Assembly: GCF_025244865.1 (NCBI RefSeq)
Contig: NZ_CP104272.1
Coordinates: 2,046,001 to 2,110,000 of the forward strand
Reading direction: 5' to 3'
Origin: Arthrobacter sp. zg-Y1110
GTDB taxonomy: Bacteria; Actinomycetota; Actinomycetes; Actinomycetales; Micrococcaceae
Length of the DNA stretch: 64,000 nt
Notes under the pieces: model-generated
What the model saw: the letters and a program-made list of their open reading frames with translations, nothing else
What the model was told of the DNA's origin: nothing
Databases searched by the model: none
Position numbers and translations under genes: made by a program
Shown: positions 1 to 8,756 of the stretch, piece by piece
How the letters are laid out: each line of letters starts with the position of its first letter
Numbering within the stretch: position 1 is the first letter of the stretch

Positions 1-807
1 CAGTGCGGTCTGCGTAAACTGCGGGTCCTGCAGGGCCGCCCGGTGCACGGCCGCGGTCCCGGCCTCCGGGCTCAACAGCAGCGCGGTGCCGACCTGCACG
101 GCGTCGGCCCCGGCAGCCCGCAGGGTCCGGACCTGTGCAGGAGTGCTGATGCCTCCGGCGGCAATGAGTTCAACATCGTCATTGACGGCGTCCCGGACCG
201 CACGCACCAGCTCATCCAACGACTGCGCGGACGGTTCCGCCGCGGCGTCGAAGGTTCCGCGGTGACCGCCGGCCGCCGGTCCCTGCAGGCACAGCATCCG
301 TGCACCTGCCGCAACGGCCAGCTCCGCTTCCCGTGCGGTGGTCACGGTGACGGCGACGGCGGTGCCTGCCTCCCGGAGCGCAGTAATAACGTCTCCGCCG
401 GGCAGGCCGAAGGTAAAGGACACCACGGGTACCTGCAGGCGGAGGACCAGTTCGAGCTTGGCATCCCATCCGTCGTCGTCCTCCGGGTCCGGCAGCGGCA
501 GCAGCTCCGGCGGATAGTCCCGGGCCAGCTGCTCCCGGTAGGCCAGGGCGGCAGCGACCTGCCGGGATGTTCCGGAACCGCCGGTGTTCGCGGCATCCGG
601 CACGAAGAGGTTTACTCCGAACGGCCGGCCGGTCAGCGCCCGGGTCGCCGTGATTTCCCCGGCCAGAGCCTCAGCGCTTTTATAGCCTGCCGCGAGGAAC
701 CCCAGGCCTCCGGCGTTGCTGACCGCCGCTGCCAGCGCCGGAGTGGACGGCCCGCCGGCCATGGGCGCGCCGACGACGGCGTGCGGAAGGGACCCCAGCG
801 TCAACAT
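1..807 (-). CDS. Nitronate monooxygenase (2-nitropropane dioxygenase family), C-terminus cut by window edge
   Basis: Flavin (FMN) enzyme of the NPD family, which oxidises nitronates to carbonyl compounds; a cytosolic TIM barrel. 269 codons are open from ATG at 807 to the window start with no stop, so the C-terminus is missing. The N-terminus reads MLTLGSLPHAVVGAPMAGG, the family's GAPMAGGPSTP opening; further on are QGPAAGGHRGTF (substrate/FMN loop with the catalytic-type His) and AAGGISTPAQV followed by GADAVQVGTALL, the FMN phosphate-binding end of the barrel. The start lies 9 bases after the PhzF stop, so the two genes probably form one operon. The family is clear; the true substrate is unknown. 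Confidence 0.88.
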   Translation of the reverse strand, partial: MLTLGSLPHAVVGAPMAGGPSTPALAAAVSNAGGLGFLAAGYKSAEALAGEITATRALTGRPFGVNLFVPDAANTGGSGTSRQVAAALAYREQLARDYPPELLPLPDPEDDDGWDAKLELVLRLQVPVVSFTFGLPGGDVITALREAGTAVAVTVTTAREAELAVAAGARMLCLQGPAAGGHRGTFDAAAEPSAQSLDELVRAVRDAVNDDVELIAAGGISTPAQVRTLRAAGADAVQVGTALLLSPEAGTAAVHRAALQDPQFTQTAL

Positions 808-816
808 TCCCGCCGC

Positions 817-1653
817 CTACAGCTTTACGGTGCCGTCGATGCAGGTGGCGGTTTCCCCGCCGACCCAGATCTTCCGGTCCCGGGTAAAGATCCGCACCAG
901 TCCGGAACGCTCCAGCACGGTGCCCTGCGTGACGGTGTAGCGCTCCGGTGCGAGTCCGGCTCCGATCAGCCACTGCGCCAGTCCGGCATTGAGGCTGCCG
1001 GTGACGGGATCCTCCCGCACCCCGTGGCCGGGCGCGAAGGCGCGGACTTCGAAGTCCGTTTCGCCGCCGTCGGGCTGCGGGCCGATGACTCCCACGGCCA
1101 GGGAGCCCATAGCTGCCGGATCCGGCGTCAGGGACAGCACGGTTTCGGCATCCTTCAGGAGCAGACCCAGCCAGCCGGGACCGTTGTCGATCCAGTTCGA
1201 GGCGGAGACCTGGTCCCGGGTAATCCCGAGGGCGTCCACCGCCTGCTTCAGCACGGCTTCCTCCAGCTCGCCCGAGCGGATCAGCGGCGGTGCGCCGAAC
1301 GCGGCCATCCCGGCCGAGGCGTGCAGGGTCACCAGGCCCACTTCGCATTCGGAAATCACCACGCCGGGGTAATGCGGGATGTTGCCGGCTTCGAGCCAGG
1401 CGTGGCAGGTGCCCAGCGTGGGGTGCCCGGCGAAGGGGATCTCTCCCCCGGGCGTGAAAATGCGGACCCTGTAGTCGGCGCCTTCCTGGGTGGGCGGCAG
1501 CACGAACGTTGTCTCGGACAGGTTGGTCCACCGGGCAAAGGAGGCCATGGCGGCGTCGGAAACGCCGTCGGCATCCAGCACCACGGCCACCGGGTTGCCC
1601 AGATAGGGCTTCGTGCCGAATACGTCCACCTGCTTGAACCAGCGATCTCTCAT
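817..1653 (-). CDS. PhzF-family isomerase/epimerase-like protein
   Basis: 278-residue protein of the PhzF/diaminopimelate-epimerase fold; family members isomerise small metabolites, with PhzF of phenazine synthesis the founder. Seen: KQVDVFGTKPYLGNPVAVV at the N-terminus, NLSETTFV with the family's catalytic Glu (about residue 47), GHPTLGT, and EDPVTGSLNAGLA near the C-terminus. No phenazine genes are nearby, so the substrate is unknown. I chose ATG at 1653 rather than the TTG at 1659 because a TAGTGT -10 box ends 6 bases before this ATG, implying a leaderless message. It is followed by the nitronate monooxygenase gene after 9 bases. Confidence 0.85.
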   Translation of the reverse strand: MRDRWFKQVDVFGTKPYLGNPVAVVLDADGVSDAAMASFARWTNLSETTFVLPPTQEGADYRVRIFTPGGEIPFAGHPTLGTCHAWLEAGNIPHYPGVVISECEVGLVTLHASAGMAAFGAPPLIRSGELEEAVLKQAVDALGITRDQVSASNWIDNGPGWLGLLLKDAETVLSLTPDPAAMGSLAVGVIGPQPDGGETDFEVRAFAPGHGVREDPVTGSLNAGLAQWLIGAGLAPERYTVTQGTVLERSGLVRIFTRDRKIWVGGETATCIDGTVKL

Positions 1654-1659
1654 GCCCAA

Positions 1660-1665
1660 ACACTA
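1660..1665 (-). promoter_or_regulatory. -10 box of PhzF (leaderless type)
   Basis: On the minus strand TAGTGT is followed by TTGGGC and then the ATG at 1653. The spacing puts the transcription start at or next to the start codon. No good -35 box is visible. Confidence 0.5.
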
Positions 1666-1723
1666 TCGGGTGCCGGTGCCGGACTGTCCAGCGGAAGCGG
1701 GCATGTCAAAACACGGTTAAAGC

Positions 1724-1758
1724 ACGGTACCCGGCCGCATGCTGCGACCGGGTACCGT
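1724..1758 (-). terminator. Hairpin terminator after aspS
   Basis: Perfect 11-bp inverted repeat, ACGGTACCCGG and CCGGGTACCGT, separated by 13 bases, lying 15 bases beyond the aspS stop. It has no clear T-run, as is common for terminators in this group. Confidence 0.6.
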
Positions 1759-1773
1759 ACCTGCGGCGGGAAG

Positions 1774-3567
1774 CTATGCTTCCTTCGCGGCTGCTTCCTT
1801 GTCCTTCTTCGCCTCAGGCTTGAAGTCCACGCCGGCTTCCTTGCGCTGCTGCGGCGTGATCGGTGCCGGAGCCTGCGTCAGCGGGTCGTAGCCGCCGCCG
1901 GACTTCGGGAAGGCGATGACGTCGCGGATCGACTCGGTGCCGGCCAGCAGGGCCACTACGCGGTCCCAGCCGAACGCGATGCCGCCGTGGGGCGGTGCGC
2001 CGTACTTGAAGCCTTCGAGCAGGAACCCGAACTTTTCCTGGGCGTCTTCCTGCGAAAGGCCCATGACCTTGAAGACGCGTTCCTGCACGTCGCGCTGGTG
2101 GATACGGATGGAACCGCCGCCGATTTCGTTGCCGTTGCAGACAATGTCGTAGGCGTAGGCCACTGCCGACTCGGGATCCGTGTCGAAGGTATCCATGAAT
2201 TCGGGCTTGGGCGAGGTGAAGGCGTGGTGCACGGCCGTCCAGGCCCCGCCGCCCACAGCCACGTCGCCGGCGGCAACTGCGGCCGACGCCGGCTCGAACA
2301 TGGGTGCGTCAACCACCCAGACGAAGGCCCAGTCCTTGGGATCGATCAGGCCGGTGCGGTGGCCGATCTCCACGCGTGCGGCGCCGAGCAGGGCACGTGC
2401 CTCGCTCTTTTCGCCGGCACCGAAGAAGATGCAGTCACCGGGCTTGGCGCCCACCTTTTCGGCGAGGTTCTCCCGCTCGAAGTCGGTCAGGTTCTTGGCG
2501 ACCGGTCCGGTCAGCGTGCCGTCTTCCTGGATCAGCACGTAGGCCAGGCCCTTCGCGCCGCGCTGCTTGGCCCATTCCTGCCAGGCATCAAGGGTGCGGC
2601 GTGCCTGGGAGGCACCGCCCGGCATCACCACGGCACCCACGTAGGGAGCCTGGAAGACGCGGAAGGTGGTGTCCTTGAAGAATTCGGTCAGCTCGGTGAG
2701 TTCCAGGCCGAACCGCAGGTCCGGCTTGTCGGAACCGTAGCGGGCCATGGCATCGGCGTAGGTCATGCGCGGGATGGGGGTGCTGATCTCGACGCCGATC
2801 AGCTTCCACAGCGACTTCACGATCTGCTCGCCCAGGGCGATGATGTCGTCTTCCTCAACGAAGCTGGCTTCAATGTCCAGCTGCGTGAACTCCGGCTGGC
2901 GGTCCGCGCGGAAGTCCTCATCGCGGTAGCAGCGGGCAATCTGGTAGTACTTCTCGAAGCCGCCAACCTGCAGCAGCTGCTTGAACAGCTGCGGGGACTG
3001 CGGCAGGGCGTACCAGGAACCCGGGGCCAGGCGTGCGGGAACCACGAAGTCGCGGGCACCCTCAGGGGTGGACCGGGTCAGCGTGGGGGTTTCGATTTCC
3101 ACGAAGCCTTCATCGTGCAGCAGTTCACGGGCCACGCGGTTGGCTTCCGAGCGCAGGCGCATGGCCGCGGCCGGTGCCGGGCGGCGGAGGTCCAGGTAAC
3201 GGTGGCGCAGGCGTGCTTCCTCGCCGACCTCCACGTGCTCGTCGATCTGGAACGGCAGCGGGTCTGAAGTGTTCAGGATGACGACGTCGTCCGCGATCAC
3301 CTCGACTTCGCCCGTGGCCAGGGCCGGGTTCTCGTTACCCTCGGGCCGCTTCTGCACGGTGCCGGTGATCTGCAGGACGTACTCGTTGCGCAGCCCGTGG
3401 AAGACATCCTCTTCACGCACCACAACCTGCGCCACACCCGAGGCATCGCGGAGGTCGAGGAAGGCAACGCCGCCGTGGTCGCGCCGTCGGGCGACCCATC
3501 CTGCGAGAGTAACGGTCTGTCCAATATGCTCGGCCCTCAGGGAACCAAGGGCATGAGTGCGCAGCAC
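1774..3567 (-). CDS. aspS: Aspartyl-tRNA synthetase
   Basis: Class II synthetase that charges tRNA-Asp with aspartate; bacterial type, about 597 residues. Order seen: N-terminal OB anticodon-binding domain ([19 protein letters not shown]), catalytic core with motif 2 ([13 protein letters not shown]), the bacterial GAD insertion domain, then GGSIRIHQ and motif 3 ([16 protein letters not shown]). The C-terminal tail is Lys/Ala/Glu rich. I chose GTG at 3567 because AAAGGA precedes it at good spacing and the protein then opens as [16 protein letters not shown]; the open frame runs upstream to 3660 but that part looks non-coding. Whether it also makes Asp-tRNA(Asn) cannot be judged here. Confidence 0.97.
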   Translation of the reverse strand: MLRTHALGSLRAEHIGQTVTLAGWVARRRDHGGVAFLDLRDASGVAQVVVREEDVFHGLRNEYVLQITGTVQKRPEGNENPALATGEVEVIADDVVILNTSDPLPFQIDEHVEVGEEARLRHRYLDLRRPAPAAAMRLRSEANRVARELLHDEGFVEIETPTLTRSTPEGARDFVVPARLAPGSWYALPQSPQLFKQLLQVGGFEKYYQIARCYRDEDFRADRQPEFTQLDIEASFVEEDDIIALGEQIVKSLWKLIGVEISTPIPRMTYADAMARYGSDKPDLRFGLELTELTEFFKDTTFRVFQAPYVGAVVMPGGASQARRTLDAWQEWAKQRGAKGLAYVLIQEDGTLTGPVAKNLTDFERENLAEKVGAKPGDCIFFGAGEKSEARALLGAARVEIGHRTGLIDPKDWAFVWVVDAPMFEPASAAVAAGDVAVGGGAWTAVHHAFTSPKPEFMDTFDTDPESAVAYAYDIVCNGNEIGGGSIRIHQRDVQERVFKVMGLSQEDAQEKFGFLLEGFKYGAPPHGGIAFGWDRVVALLAGTESIRDVIAFPKSGGGYDPLTQAPAPITPQQRKEAGVDFKPEAKKDKEAAAKEA

Positions 3568-3644
3568 AGCTGTCCTTTCGAAAAACTTGCGGAAACCACT
3601 GTTTCCGCCCATTGTAAATACACGGTCTCCTTGAGAGTTTACCG

Positions 3645-4991
3645 GTGAACCGACCCCCACCCCGCCATGTACCTACCGATTGGATAAGCCTGTTGTCCGG
3701 CACTACCCAGCCGCGTGTTCCCCTGGGCGGCTTTGATGCCACCACTGCCGGCCTAGGCTCCATCGTCGGTGCGGGCGCGTTCGTCGCCTTCGCTCCGGCT
3801 GCGGCCGCTGCAGGACCGGCGCTGGGCGCGGGCCTCGGCATAGCCGCTGTTGTGGCCTTCCTCTGCGGGCTCTCCACCTTCCAGCTCAGCAGGGCCGTTT
3901 CGCGCCGGCTCCCCGAGGACCGGGGCGGAGACGCCACGGCGCGGACAGCCGCGCGGATCCTCCTGGGGCCGTACAGCGGTTTCCTTTCCGGCTGGACCCT
4001 GATCTGGGCGTTGCTGCTTTCCTCGGCTGTCCTGGCCCTCGCGTTCGGGGCGTATGTCTTCCCTGAGCATCCCCGGGCCGGCGCGGCGGGAGCCGTGATT
4101 GTCATGGCTGCGGTGAACCTGCTGGGAGTGAACAGGGGTTCCTGGGTCACCCGCTTCATAGTGGCCTTTGTCTTCAGCGTCCTGGCCTTCACGGTGGTGG
4201 TGCTCTTCAACGAGGCGCCTCACCAGCCGGTGCGGGTGGGTGCGGAGATTGAGGCTTCCGCCTCGGGCGTGCTGCAGGCCGCCGGACTGCTGTTCTTTAT
4301 TTTCTCCGGGTACACGCGGCTGGCCACGCTGGGGTCCGGTGTGCGCAATCCCTCACGCAACCTGCCCATCGCGATCCCCGCTGCCATTGCCGTGGCCTTC
4401 GGACTGTATTGGTTCATGGGTTCATCAATGCTGGCCTACTACGGAGCGGCTGCCCTGTCCGCCGAGACCGCTCCCCTGCTTGAACCCCTGGAGAGCGTGG
4501 GCGCGGGCGTGGGCACGGGTGCCGTCATCCTTGCCGTTGCCGCCGCTGCCCTGGGCGGCCTGTGGTCGCTGCTGGAATCGGCAGGCCGGACAGCCTCCGA
4601 CATGGCCGCCGACCGTGACCTTCCGTCCTTCTTTGGTGCGTCGAGGGAATCCCGCTTCGGCCGCGGGCAGACCCCTTGGGCCGCCGAAGCCGCGGCCGCC
4701 GCCGTCGTGCTGCTGCTTGTGCTGCTCGGGGATCTGGACGCGCTGCTGGGGATGGCGTCCTTCGCCCTGCTGTTCTACGCGGCCATCACCACCGTGTGTG
4801 CTTTCACAGTGAAGGACCGCACGCGCTACGCACCCCGGGTCCTGAACCTGGCCGGGGCGGTGGGGGCGCTGCTGCTGGCACTCGCCCTGCCGCCGGTGTC
4901 CATCAGCCTGGCACTGATCATCCTGGTGGCGGGGCTCGTGGTCCGGTTGAGTTTCCGGCGGCCGCGGACCCCCAGGACGCCGCCGTTCTAG
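3645..4991 (+). CDS. APC-superfamily amino-acid/polyamine permease
   Basis: 448-residue integral membrane transporter of the amino acid-polyamine-organocation type. The N-terminus carries the family's first-helix signature, [19 protein letters not shown], followed by about eleven more hydrophobic segments. GXG-type unwinding motifs and the cytoplasmic loop after helix 5 ([20 protein letters not shown]) fit APC permeases. The start is a GTG at 3645; no strong ribosome site is visible, so the exact start is uncertain. Divergent from aspS and convergent with the adenine deaminase gene. Substrate unknown. Confidence 0.85.
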   Translation: MNRPPPRHVPTDWISLLSGTTQPRVPLGGFDATTAGLGSIVGAGAFVAFAPAAAAAGPALGAGLGIAAVVAFLCGLSTFQLSRAVSRRLPEDRGGDATARTAARILLGPYSGFLSGWTLIWALLLSSAVLALAFGAYVFPEHPRAGAAGAVIVMAAVNLLGVNRGSWVTRFIVAFVFSVLAFTVVVLFNEAPHQPVRVGAEIEASASGVLQAAGLLFFIFSGYTRLATLGSGVRNPSRNLPIAIPAAIAVAFGLYWFMGSSMLAYYGAAALSAETAPLLEPLESVGAGVGTGAVILAVAAAALGGLWSLLESAGRTASDMAADRDLPSFFGASRESRFGRGQTPWAAEAAAAAVVLLLVLLGDLDALLGMASFALLFYAAITTVCAFTVKDRTRYAPRVLNLAGAVGALLLALALPPVSISLALIILVAGLVVRLSFRRPRTPRTPPF

Positions 4992-5015
4992 CCTCGTCCA
5001 GGGGCCGGCGCCCAC

Positions 5016-6026
5016 CTAGGCCCCGGCTGCCTCCCACGCACGGACCTCACCCAGCAGTTCGGCGCGGCGTCCGGCAGAGGCGAACGAGGCTTCAATCGAG
5101 TTGGCGGCCAACCGGGCAAGCTGCGCCCTGCTGAGCCCGAAGGTTTCCTGTACCGCCCGGAAATTGTCATCCACGTAGCCGTCAAAGTAGGCCGGGTCAT
5201 CCGAGTTCACGGAAATGTTCAGCCCGTGCTCAAGCATCCGCGGCAAGGGATGCTCAGCCAGGGCTGACACCGCCTGCAGCCGCACATTGGACAGCGGGCA
5301 GACGGTCAGCGGCACCTGATCGCGGACCAGCCGGTCCACCAGGTCCGGGTCATCCAGGCAGCGGATGCCGTGGTCGATGCGGTCCGCCTGAAGCAGGTCC
5401 AGCGCCTCCTCGATGTAGGAGGACGGACCCTCCTCGCCTGCGTGGGCTACGCTCCGCAGCCCTGCCTCCCGGGCACGCCGGTACAGCTCGATGAACGACG
5501 ACGGCGGGTTGCCCACTTCCGCGGAGTCCAGGCCGATTCCGATGATGGGCGCGTCCATGGCCAGCAGTTCCTCCAGCACCTCCAGCGCTTCGGCTACCGG
5601 GTGGTCGCGCAGGAACGCGGCAATCAGCTCCGTGGAGATCCCGAACTCTTCCTCGCTGCGGGCCAAAGCCGCCCAGACGCCACCCACGGAGACGCTCAGT
5701 GGGACGCCTCGGACAAGGTGCGCCTGCGGATCCATCATCATTTCCACGTGCCGCACCCCGGCCGCCGCTGCACGGCGCAGGTAGGCACGGGTCATGTCGG
5801 TGAAGTCCGCCTCGGTCCGCAGCACATCCATATTGGAGTAGTAGAGGTCCAGGAAGGACTGCAGGTCCGTGAACCGGTACCGCGCACGGAGGTCCTCGAG
5901 GCTGTCGTAGGGCAGGTCCAGGCCGTTGCGGGCGGCCAGTTCGAAGATCAGCTCCGGTTCCAGTGTTCCCTCGATGTGGAGGTGGAGTTCGGCGCAGGGC
6001 GGGGTGGGAAGCAGGTCAACAGGCAT
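5016..6026 (-). CDS. Adenine deaminase (adenosine deaminase superfamily)
   Basis: Zinc hydrolase that deaminates adenine to hypoxanthine in purine salvage; cytosolic. 336 residues. Metal ligands seen: H15/H17 in AELHLHIEGTLEPEL, H195 in SVAHAGEEG with catalytic Glu198, and NSDDPAYF (Asp276/277). RIDHGIRC (H219) and CPLSNVRLQ are also present. The stretch VEMMMDPQAHL and the VCPLSN motif match the adenine-specific branch better than true adenosine deaminase, but specificity is inferred. The start is set by a TAGGCT box six bases upstream. Confidence 0.88.
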   Translation of the reverse strand: MPVDLLPTPPCAELHLHIEGTLEPELIFELAARNGLDLPYDSLEDLRARYRFTDLQSFLDLYYSNMDVLRTEADFTDMTRAYLRRAAAAGVRHVEMMMDPQAHLVRGVPLSVSVGGVWAALARSEEEFGISTELIAAFLRDHPVAEALEVLEELLAMDAPIIGIGLDSAEVGNPPSSFIELYRRAREAGLRSVAHAGEEGPSSYIEEALDLLQADRIDHGIRCLDDPDLVDRLVRDQVPLTVCPLSNVRLQAVSALAEHPLPRMLEHGLNISVNSDDPAYFDGYVDDNFRAVQETFGLSRAQLARLAANSIEASFASAGRRAELLGEVRAWEAAGA

Positions 6027-6032
6027 GGTTAA

Positions 6033-6038
6033 AGCCTA
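6033..6038 (-). promoter_or_regulatory. -10 box of adenine deaminase (leaderless type)
   Basis: TAGGCT on the minus strand, then TTAACC and the ATG at 6026: a six-base gap typical of leaderless transcripts. Confidence 0.45.
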
Positions 6039-6071
6039 GGGGCCTGATGCCTTGGACCGCCATTCACCAGG

Positions 6072-6629
6072 TCAGCGGCGGCCGGCACGTTCCCGGGGAG
6101 CGGTTTCAAACATTCCGTACACCGGACCGGCCAGCAGCCAGATCCCTGCGACCAGGCCGGCCCGCTTCACCCAGTCCCACAGCACCTCCGCTTCCCCGGG
6201 TGCGGCCACGATCCCGATCATGCCCACCAGGACGGCGACGGCAATCCCGGTGGCCAGCAGGACGCGGCCGTATTCCACCCACAATGACCGGCGATACTCC
6301 GGCGTCCCCTTCCCCGGCTTCACGGGTGCCGGTCCCCCGGCAAACCGGTGGGCAACCCGTACATCCGCCCACCGGATCAGGCTGCGGCCGAAGGCGACGC
6401 TGAAGCCAAGGTAGAACGCCGCAAGGCCGTGGATGGACTCGGCCCGTCCGCCCAGTGCCAGGTCAGCGGCGGATGCCGCCAAAAGCACGACGTCGAGCAG
6501 CGGAACGCAGGCGAGCAGCAGCAGGCCCAGCCGGCGGCGGTGAAGCAGGTAGCGGGCTCCCAGGCCGGCCGCCAGCAGGACCCAGAAACCGATCTCTGAG
6601 CCGATGATCAAATACACGAGGATGTCCAT
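6072..6629 (-). CDS. Conserved integral membrane protein (YmcC-like)
   Basis: 185 residues with about five hydrophobic helices. The opening MDILVYLIIGSEIGFWVLL, then SIHGLAAFYLGFSVAFGRS followed by WAD, resembles the small Bacillus YmcC-type membrane proteins as I remember them; function is unknown. The frame stays open far upstream (to 7760), but that part is antisense to the sensor kinase and non-coding in character, so ATG at 6629 is the sensible start. It is divergent from the two-component genes. Confidence 0.7.
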   Translation of the reverse strand: MDILVYLIIGSEIGFWVLLAAGLGARYLLHRRRLGLLLLACVPLLDVVLLAASAADLALGGRAESIHGLAAFYLGFSVAFGRSLIRWADVRVAHRFAGGPAPVKPGKGTPEYRRSLWVEYGRVLLATGIAVAVLVGMIGIVAAPGEAEVLWDWVKRAGLVAGIWLLAGPVYGMFETAPRERAGRR

Positions 6630-6752
6630 GACCCCAGCCTTCCGTGCGGAAAACCCGGTGTCGTCGGCGAAAGGTGCCACCGCGAGGGTGCCTTCCGTCA
6701 TCCCTTTGGAGGACATAGCCCGCCGCCCGGGCCCAGGGGAACGCCGCTCATT

Positions 6753-6758
6753 TAGGCT
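6753..6758 (+). promoter_or_regulatory. -10 box of the sensor kinase gene (leaderless type)
   Basis: TAGGCT followed by GAACCC and the ATG at 6765. The six-base gap implies that transcription begins at the start codon. Confidence 0.45.
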
Positions 6759-6764
6759 GAACCC

Positions 6765-8075
6765 ATGCAAAGAACCCCAAACCAGGGCACCGGGAACGGA
6801 ATCTGGCCTTCCGGCGCCGCCGCTGCCGCCGGCTATCTGGTGGGCGGTACCGTGCTGAAACTCCTCGGGGTGAACGCCGCAGGTCTGTTCCCGCCGATTC
6901 CGGGCGCACCGGGCTGGGCCTGGGTACCGGTCCTGGTGCTGGGATGTACGGGCCTGCTGTTCCGCCGCCGGAATGTTCCGCTGATGCTGGCCGTCACCGG
7001 AACGGCAACCGGTGCCGGCGCACTGCTCGGCGGCGGAATCATTACCTACCTGCTCCTGTTCGAGGTGCTGTACGCCGGGATCCTCTTTGGCTCCCCGCGT
7101 GTAAGCCGCGGCGTGCAGCGCGCGGCGGTAACCGGCATGGTCGTCCTTCCCGTTTCCGTAGGACTGGTCTACCGGGGATGGCCGTACCTGCTCTTCGGTT
7201 TGTTCCAGGCGGTTTTTGTCTGCCTTGTTCCGCTCTGGTGGGCCGGCTCCCTGCGCCGCCAGACCGAGAGGGCGGAACGCGAACGGCAGCGGGCGGAAAC
7301 GGAACGGCTCAAGGCCGAACGCACCGCCCAGCTGGCCGAGCTCAACCTGCAGGTTGCCGTGGCGTCGGAGCGCGGAGCCATGGCGCGCGAACTGCACGAC
7401 GCGATTGCCGGGCATCTGTCCGCCATAGCACTGCAGTCCGGCGCAGCGCTGGCGGCAGGTGACGCTGCCCTGGACCGCAGGGTGCTGGCCCAGGTCCGGA
7501 CGGAAAGCGTCTCCGCCCTGCGGGAAATGAGGTCCATGATCGACCTGCTCCAGTCCGACGGCCCGTTGGACAGTCGGGAGCAGGCGGAAGCCGCTGCGGC
7601 CGCGGGGGGCCTGGGCCATCTGGAGTCCCTGGCCGCTTCCGCCCGGCTGGCCGGAAGCCCGGTGGAGCTGGATCTGTCCGGCGACGTTGAGGTGCCGGTG
7701 CTGGTGGGCAGCAGCGTGTATCGGATCGTGCAGGAATCGCTGGCCAACGCGGTCCGGCACGCGCCCGGCTGCCCCGTGAGTATCTCGGTCCGGCGGCAGG
7801 ACAAGCAGCTGGAGCTGCGGATCCGCAACGCGCTCCCTGCCTCCGAGGGCGGCAGTTCCGCAGCCGCCGGAAACGGTTCGGGCCTGCGGAATATGAAACT
7901 GCGGGCAGGTCAGCTCGGCGGCAGTTTCTCTGCCGGACGGGTGGCAGGTCCTGCCCCGGGACTGGATGCCGCCTGGCTCGTGGAAGCCACCCTGCCTACA
8001 GAAGAAGCCGACGGAGCCTCCGTGTTCCCACGCGTGCTCCCCCGCGTGCCCCGCCAGCCCCAGGAGATGCTTTGA
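6765..8075 (+). CDS. Sensor histidine kinase, NarL/DesK type
   Basis: 436 residues. The N-terminal half holds about six membrane helices (residues 15-160) and no extracellular sensor domain. A basic, Glu/Arg-rich coiled coil follows (about 165-205), then the HisKA_3 box ARELHDAIAGHLSA with phospho-acceptor His211. The C-terminal HATPase domain shows QESLANAVRHA (N-box) and GLRNMKLRAGQLGG (G-box region). It pairs with the response regulator whose TTG start overlaps its stop. Such intramembrane-sensing kinases often respond to envelope stress, but no target gene is obvious here. Confidence 0.9.
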   Translation: MQRTPNQGTGNGIWPSGAAAAAGYLVGGTVLKLLGVNAAGLFPPIPGAPGWAWVPVLVLGCTGLLFRRRNVPLMLAVTGTATGAGALLGGGIITYLLLFEVLYAGILFGSPRVSRGVQRAAVTGMVVLPVSVGLVYRGWPYLLFGLFQAVFVCLVPLWWAGSLRRQTERAERERQRAETERLKAERTAQLAELNLQVAVASERGAMARELHDAIAGHLSAIALQSGAALAAGDAALDRRVLAQVRTESVSALREMRSMIDLLQSDGPLDSREQAEAAAAAGGLGHLESLAASARLAGSPVELDLSGDVEVPVLVGSSVYRIVQESLANAVRHAPGCPVSISVRRQDKQLELRIRNALPASEGGSSAAAGNGSGLRNMKLRAGQLGGSFSAGRVAGPAPGLDAAWLVEATLPTEEADGASVFPRVLPRVPRQPQEML

Positions 8076-8740
8076 GCGCCGCCACTGTGCTGCTGGCGGA
8101 TGACCACTCGGCCATCCGCGGCGGCCTGCGCATGATTCTGGAGTCCATCGGCGGCTTCACCGTCGTCGGCGAGGCTGCCGACGGAGCCGGAGCCGTGCGC
8201 ATGGCACGGGCCCTGCGGCCCGACGTCGTCCTGATGGACCTCCGTATGCCCGGAATGGACGGAATCGCCGCCACCGCCGAGATCACCGGAGAGGGGCTGG
8301 CGGCGGTGCTGGTGCTGACCACCTTCGACATTGACGAGTACGTTTTCGCGGCGCTGCGGGCCGGCGCCGCCGGTTTCCTGTTGAAATCGGTGGAACCTGC
8401 CGAATTGGTCCGTGCAGTGCAAAGCGTGGCCGACGGCGACAGTGTCCTCTCCCCGGAGGTCACCGGCAGGTTGATCTCCGCGTTCGTGCAGTCACCGGCT
8501 GCGGCTCCGGCAGCGGCTACCGGTACCGGTGCCGCTACCGGAACCATGCCGGCGGAGTCCCTGACCGCACGGGAGGAAGCGGTCCTGGCCTGCATCGGCG
8601 AGGGATTGTCCAACCAGCAGATTTCCCGCCGGCTGGGCATCGCCGAGACCACCGTTAAAACGCATGTGTCCCGGGTCCTGGCCAAGCTGGGAGTCTCCTC
8701 CCGGGTGCAGGCCGCCATCGCGTTCCGGGAACGCGGCTAG
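8072..8740 (+). CDS. Response regulator, NarL/FixJ family
   Basis: 222-residue cytosolic DNA-binding partner of the preceding kinase. Receiver domain: acidic pair D10-D11, phospho-acceptor D56 (VVLMDLRMPGMDG), T84 and K105. C-terminal LuxR-type helix-turn-helix: SLTAREEAVLACIGEGLSN and IAETTVKTHVSRVLAKLG. An Ala/Thr-rich linker separates the domains. The start is TTG at 8072, overlapping the kinase stop (TTGA), with CAGGAG just upstream, so the two are translationally coupled. Confidence 0.92.
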   Translation: MSAATVLLADDHSAIRGGLRMILESIGGFTVVGEAADGAGAVRMARALRPDVVLMDLRMPGMDGIAATAEITGEGLAAVLVLTTFDIDEYVFAALRAGAAGFLLKSVEPAELVRAVQSVADGDSVLSPEVTGRLISAFVQSPAAAPAAATGTGAATGTMPAESLTAREEAVLACIGEGLSNQQISRRLGIAETTVKTHVSRVLAKLGVSSRVQAAIAFRERG

Positions 8741-8756
8741 CGGCCCGGGCCGCTAG
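8737..8756. terminator. 20-bp perfect palindrome across two convergent stop codons
   Basis: CTAGCGGCCCGGGCCGCTAG reads identically on both strands. It contains the TAG of the response regulator (8738-8740) and the TAG of hisS (8753-8755). As RNA it could fold only as a short GC hairpin, so a role as bidirectional terminator is plausible but weak. Confidence 0.4.

Noticed and set aside
43..3267. A plus-strand open frame of more than 1000 codons
   Set aside because: It is antisense to nitronate monooxygenase, PhzF and aspS, has no recognisable domain, and reflects GC-rich third positions.
4999..5035. Possible terminator between the permease and adenine deaminase
   Set aside because: Only a six-base GGGGCC/GGCCCC stem with a long loop; too weak to annotate.
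6630..7760. N-terminal extension of the YmcC-like membrane protein
   Set aside because: The extension is antisense to the sensor kinase and Gln/Gly/Arg-rich; the membrane protein has a sensible ATG at 6629.
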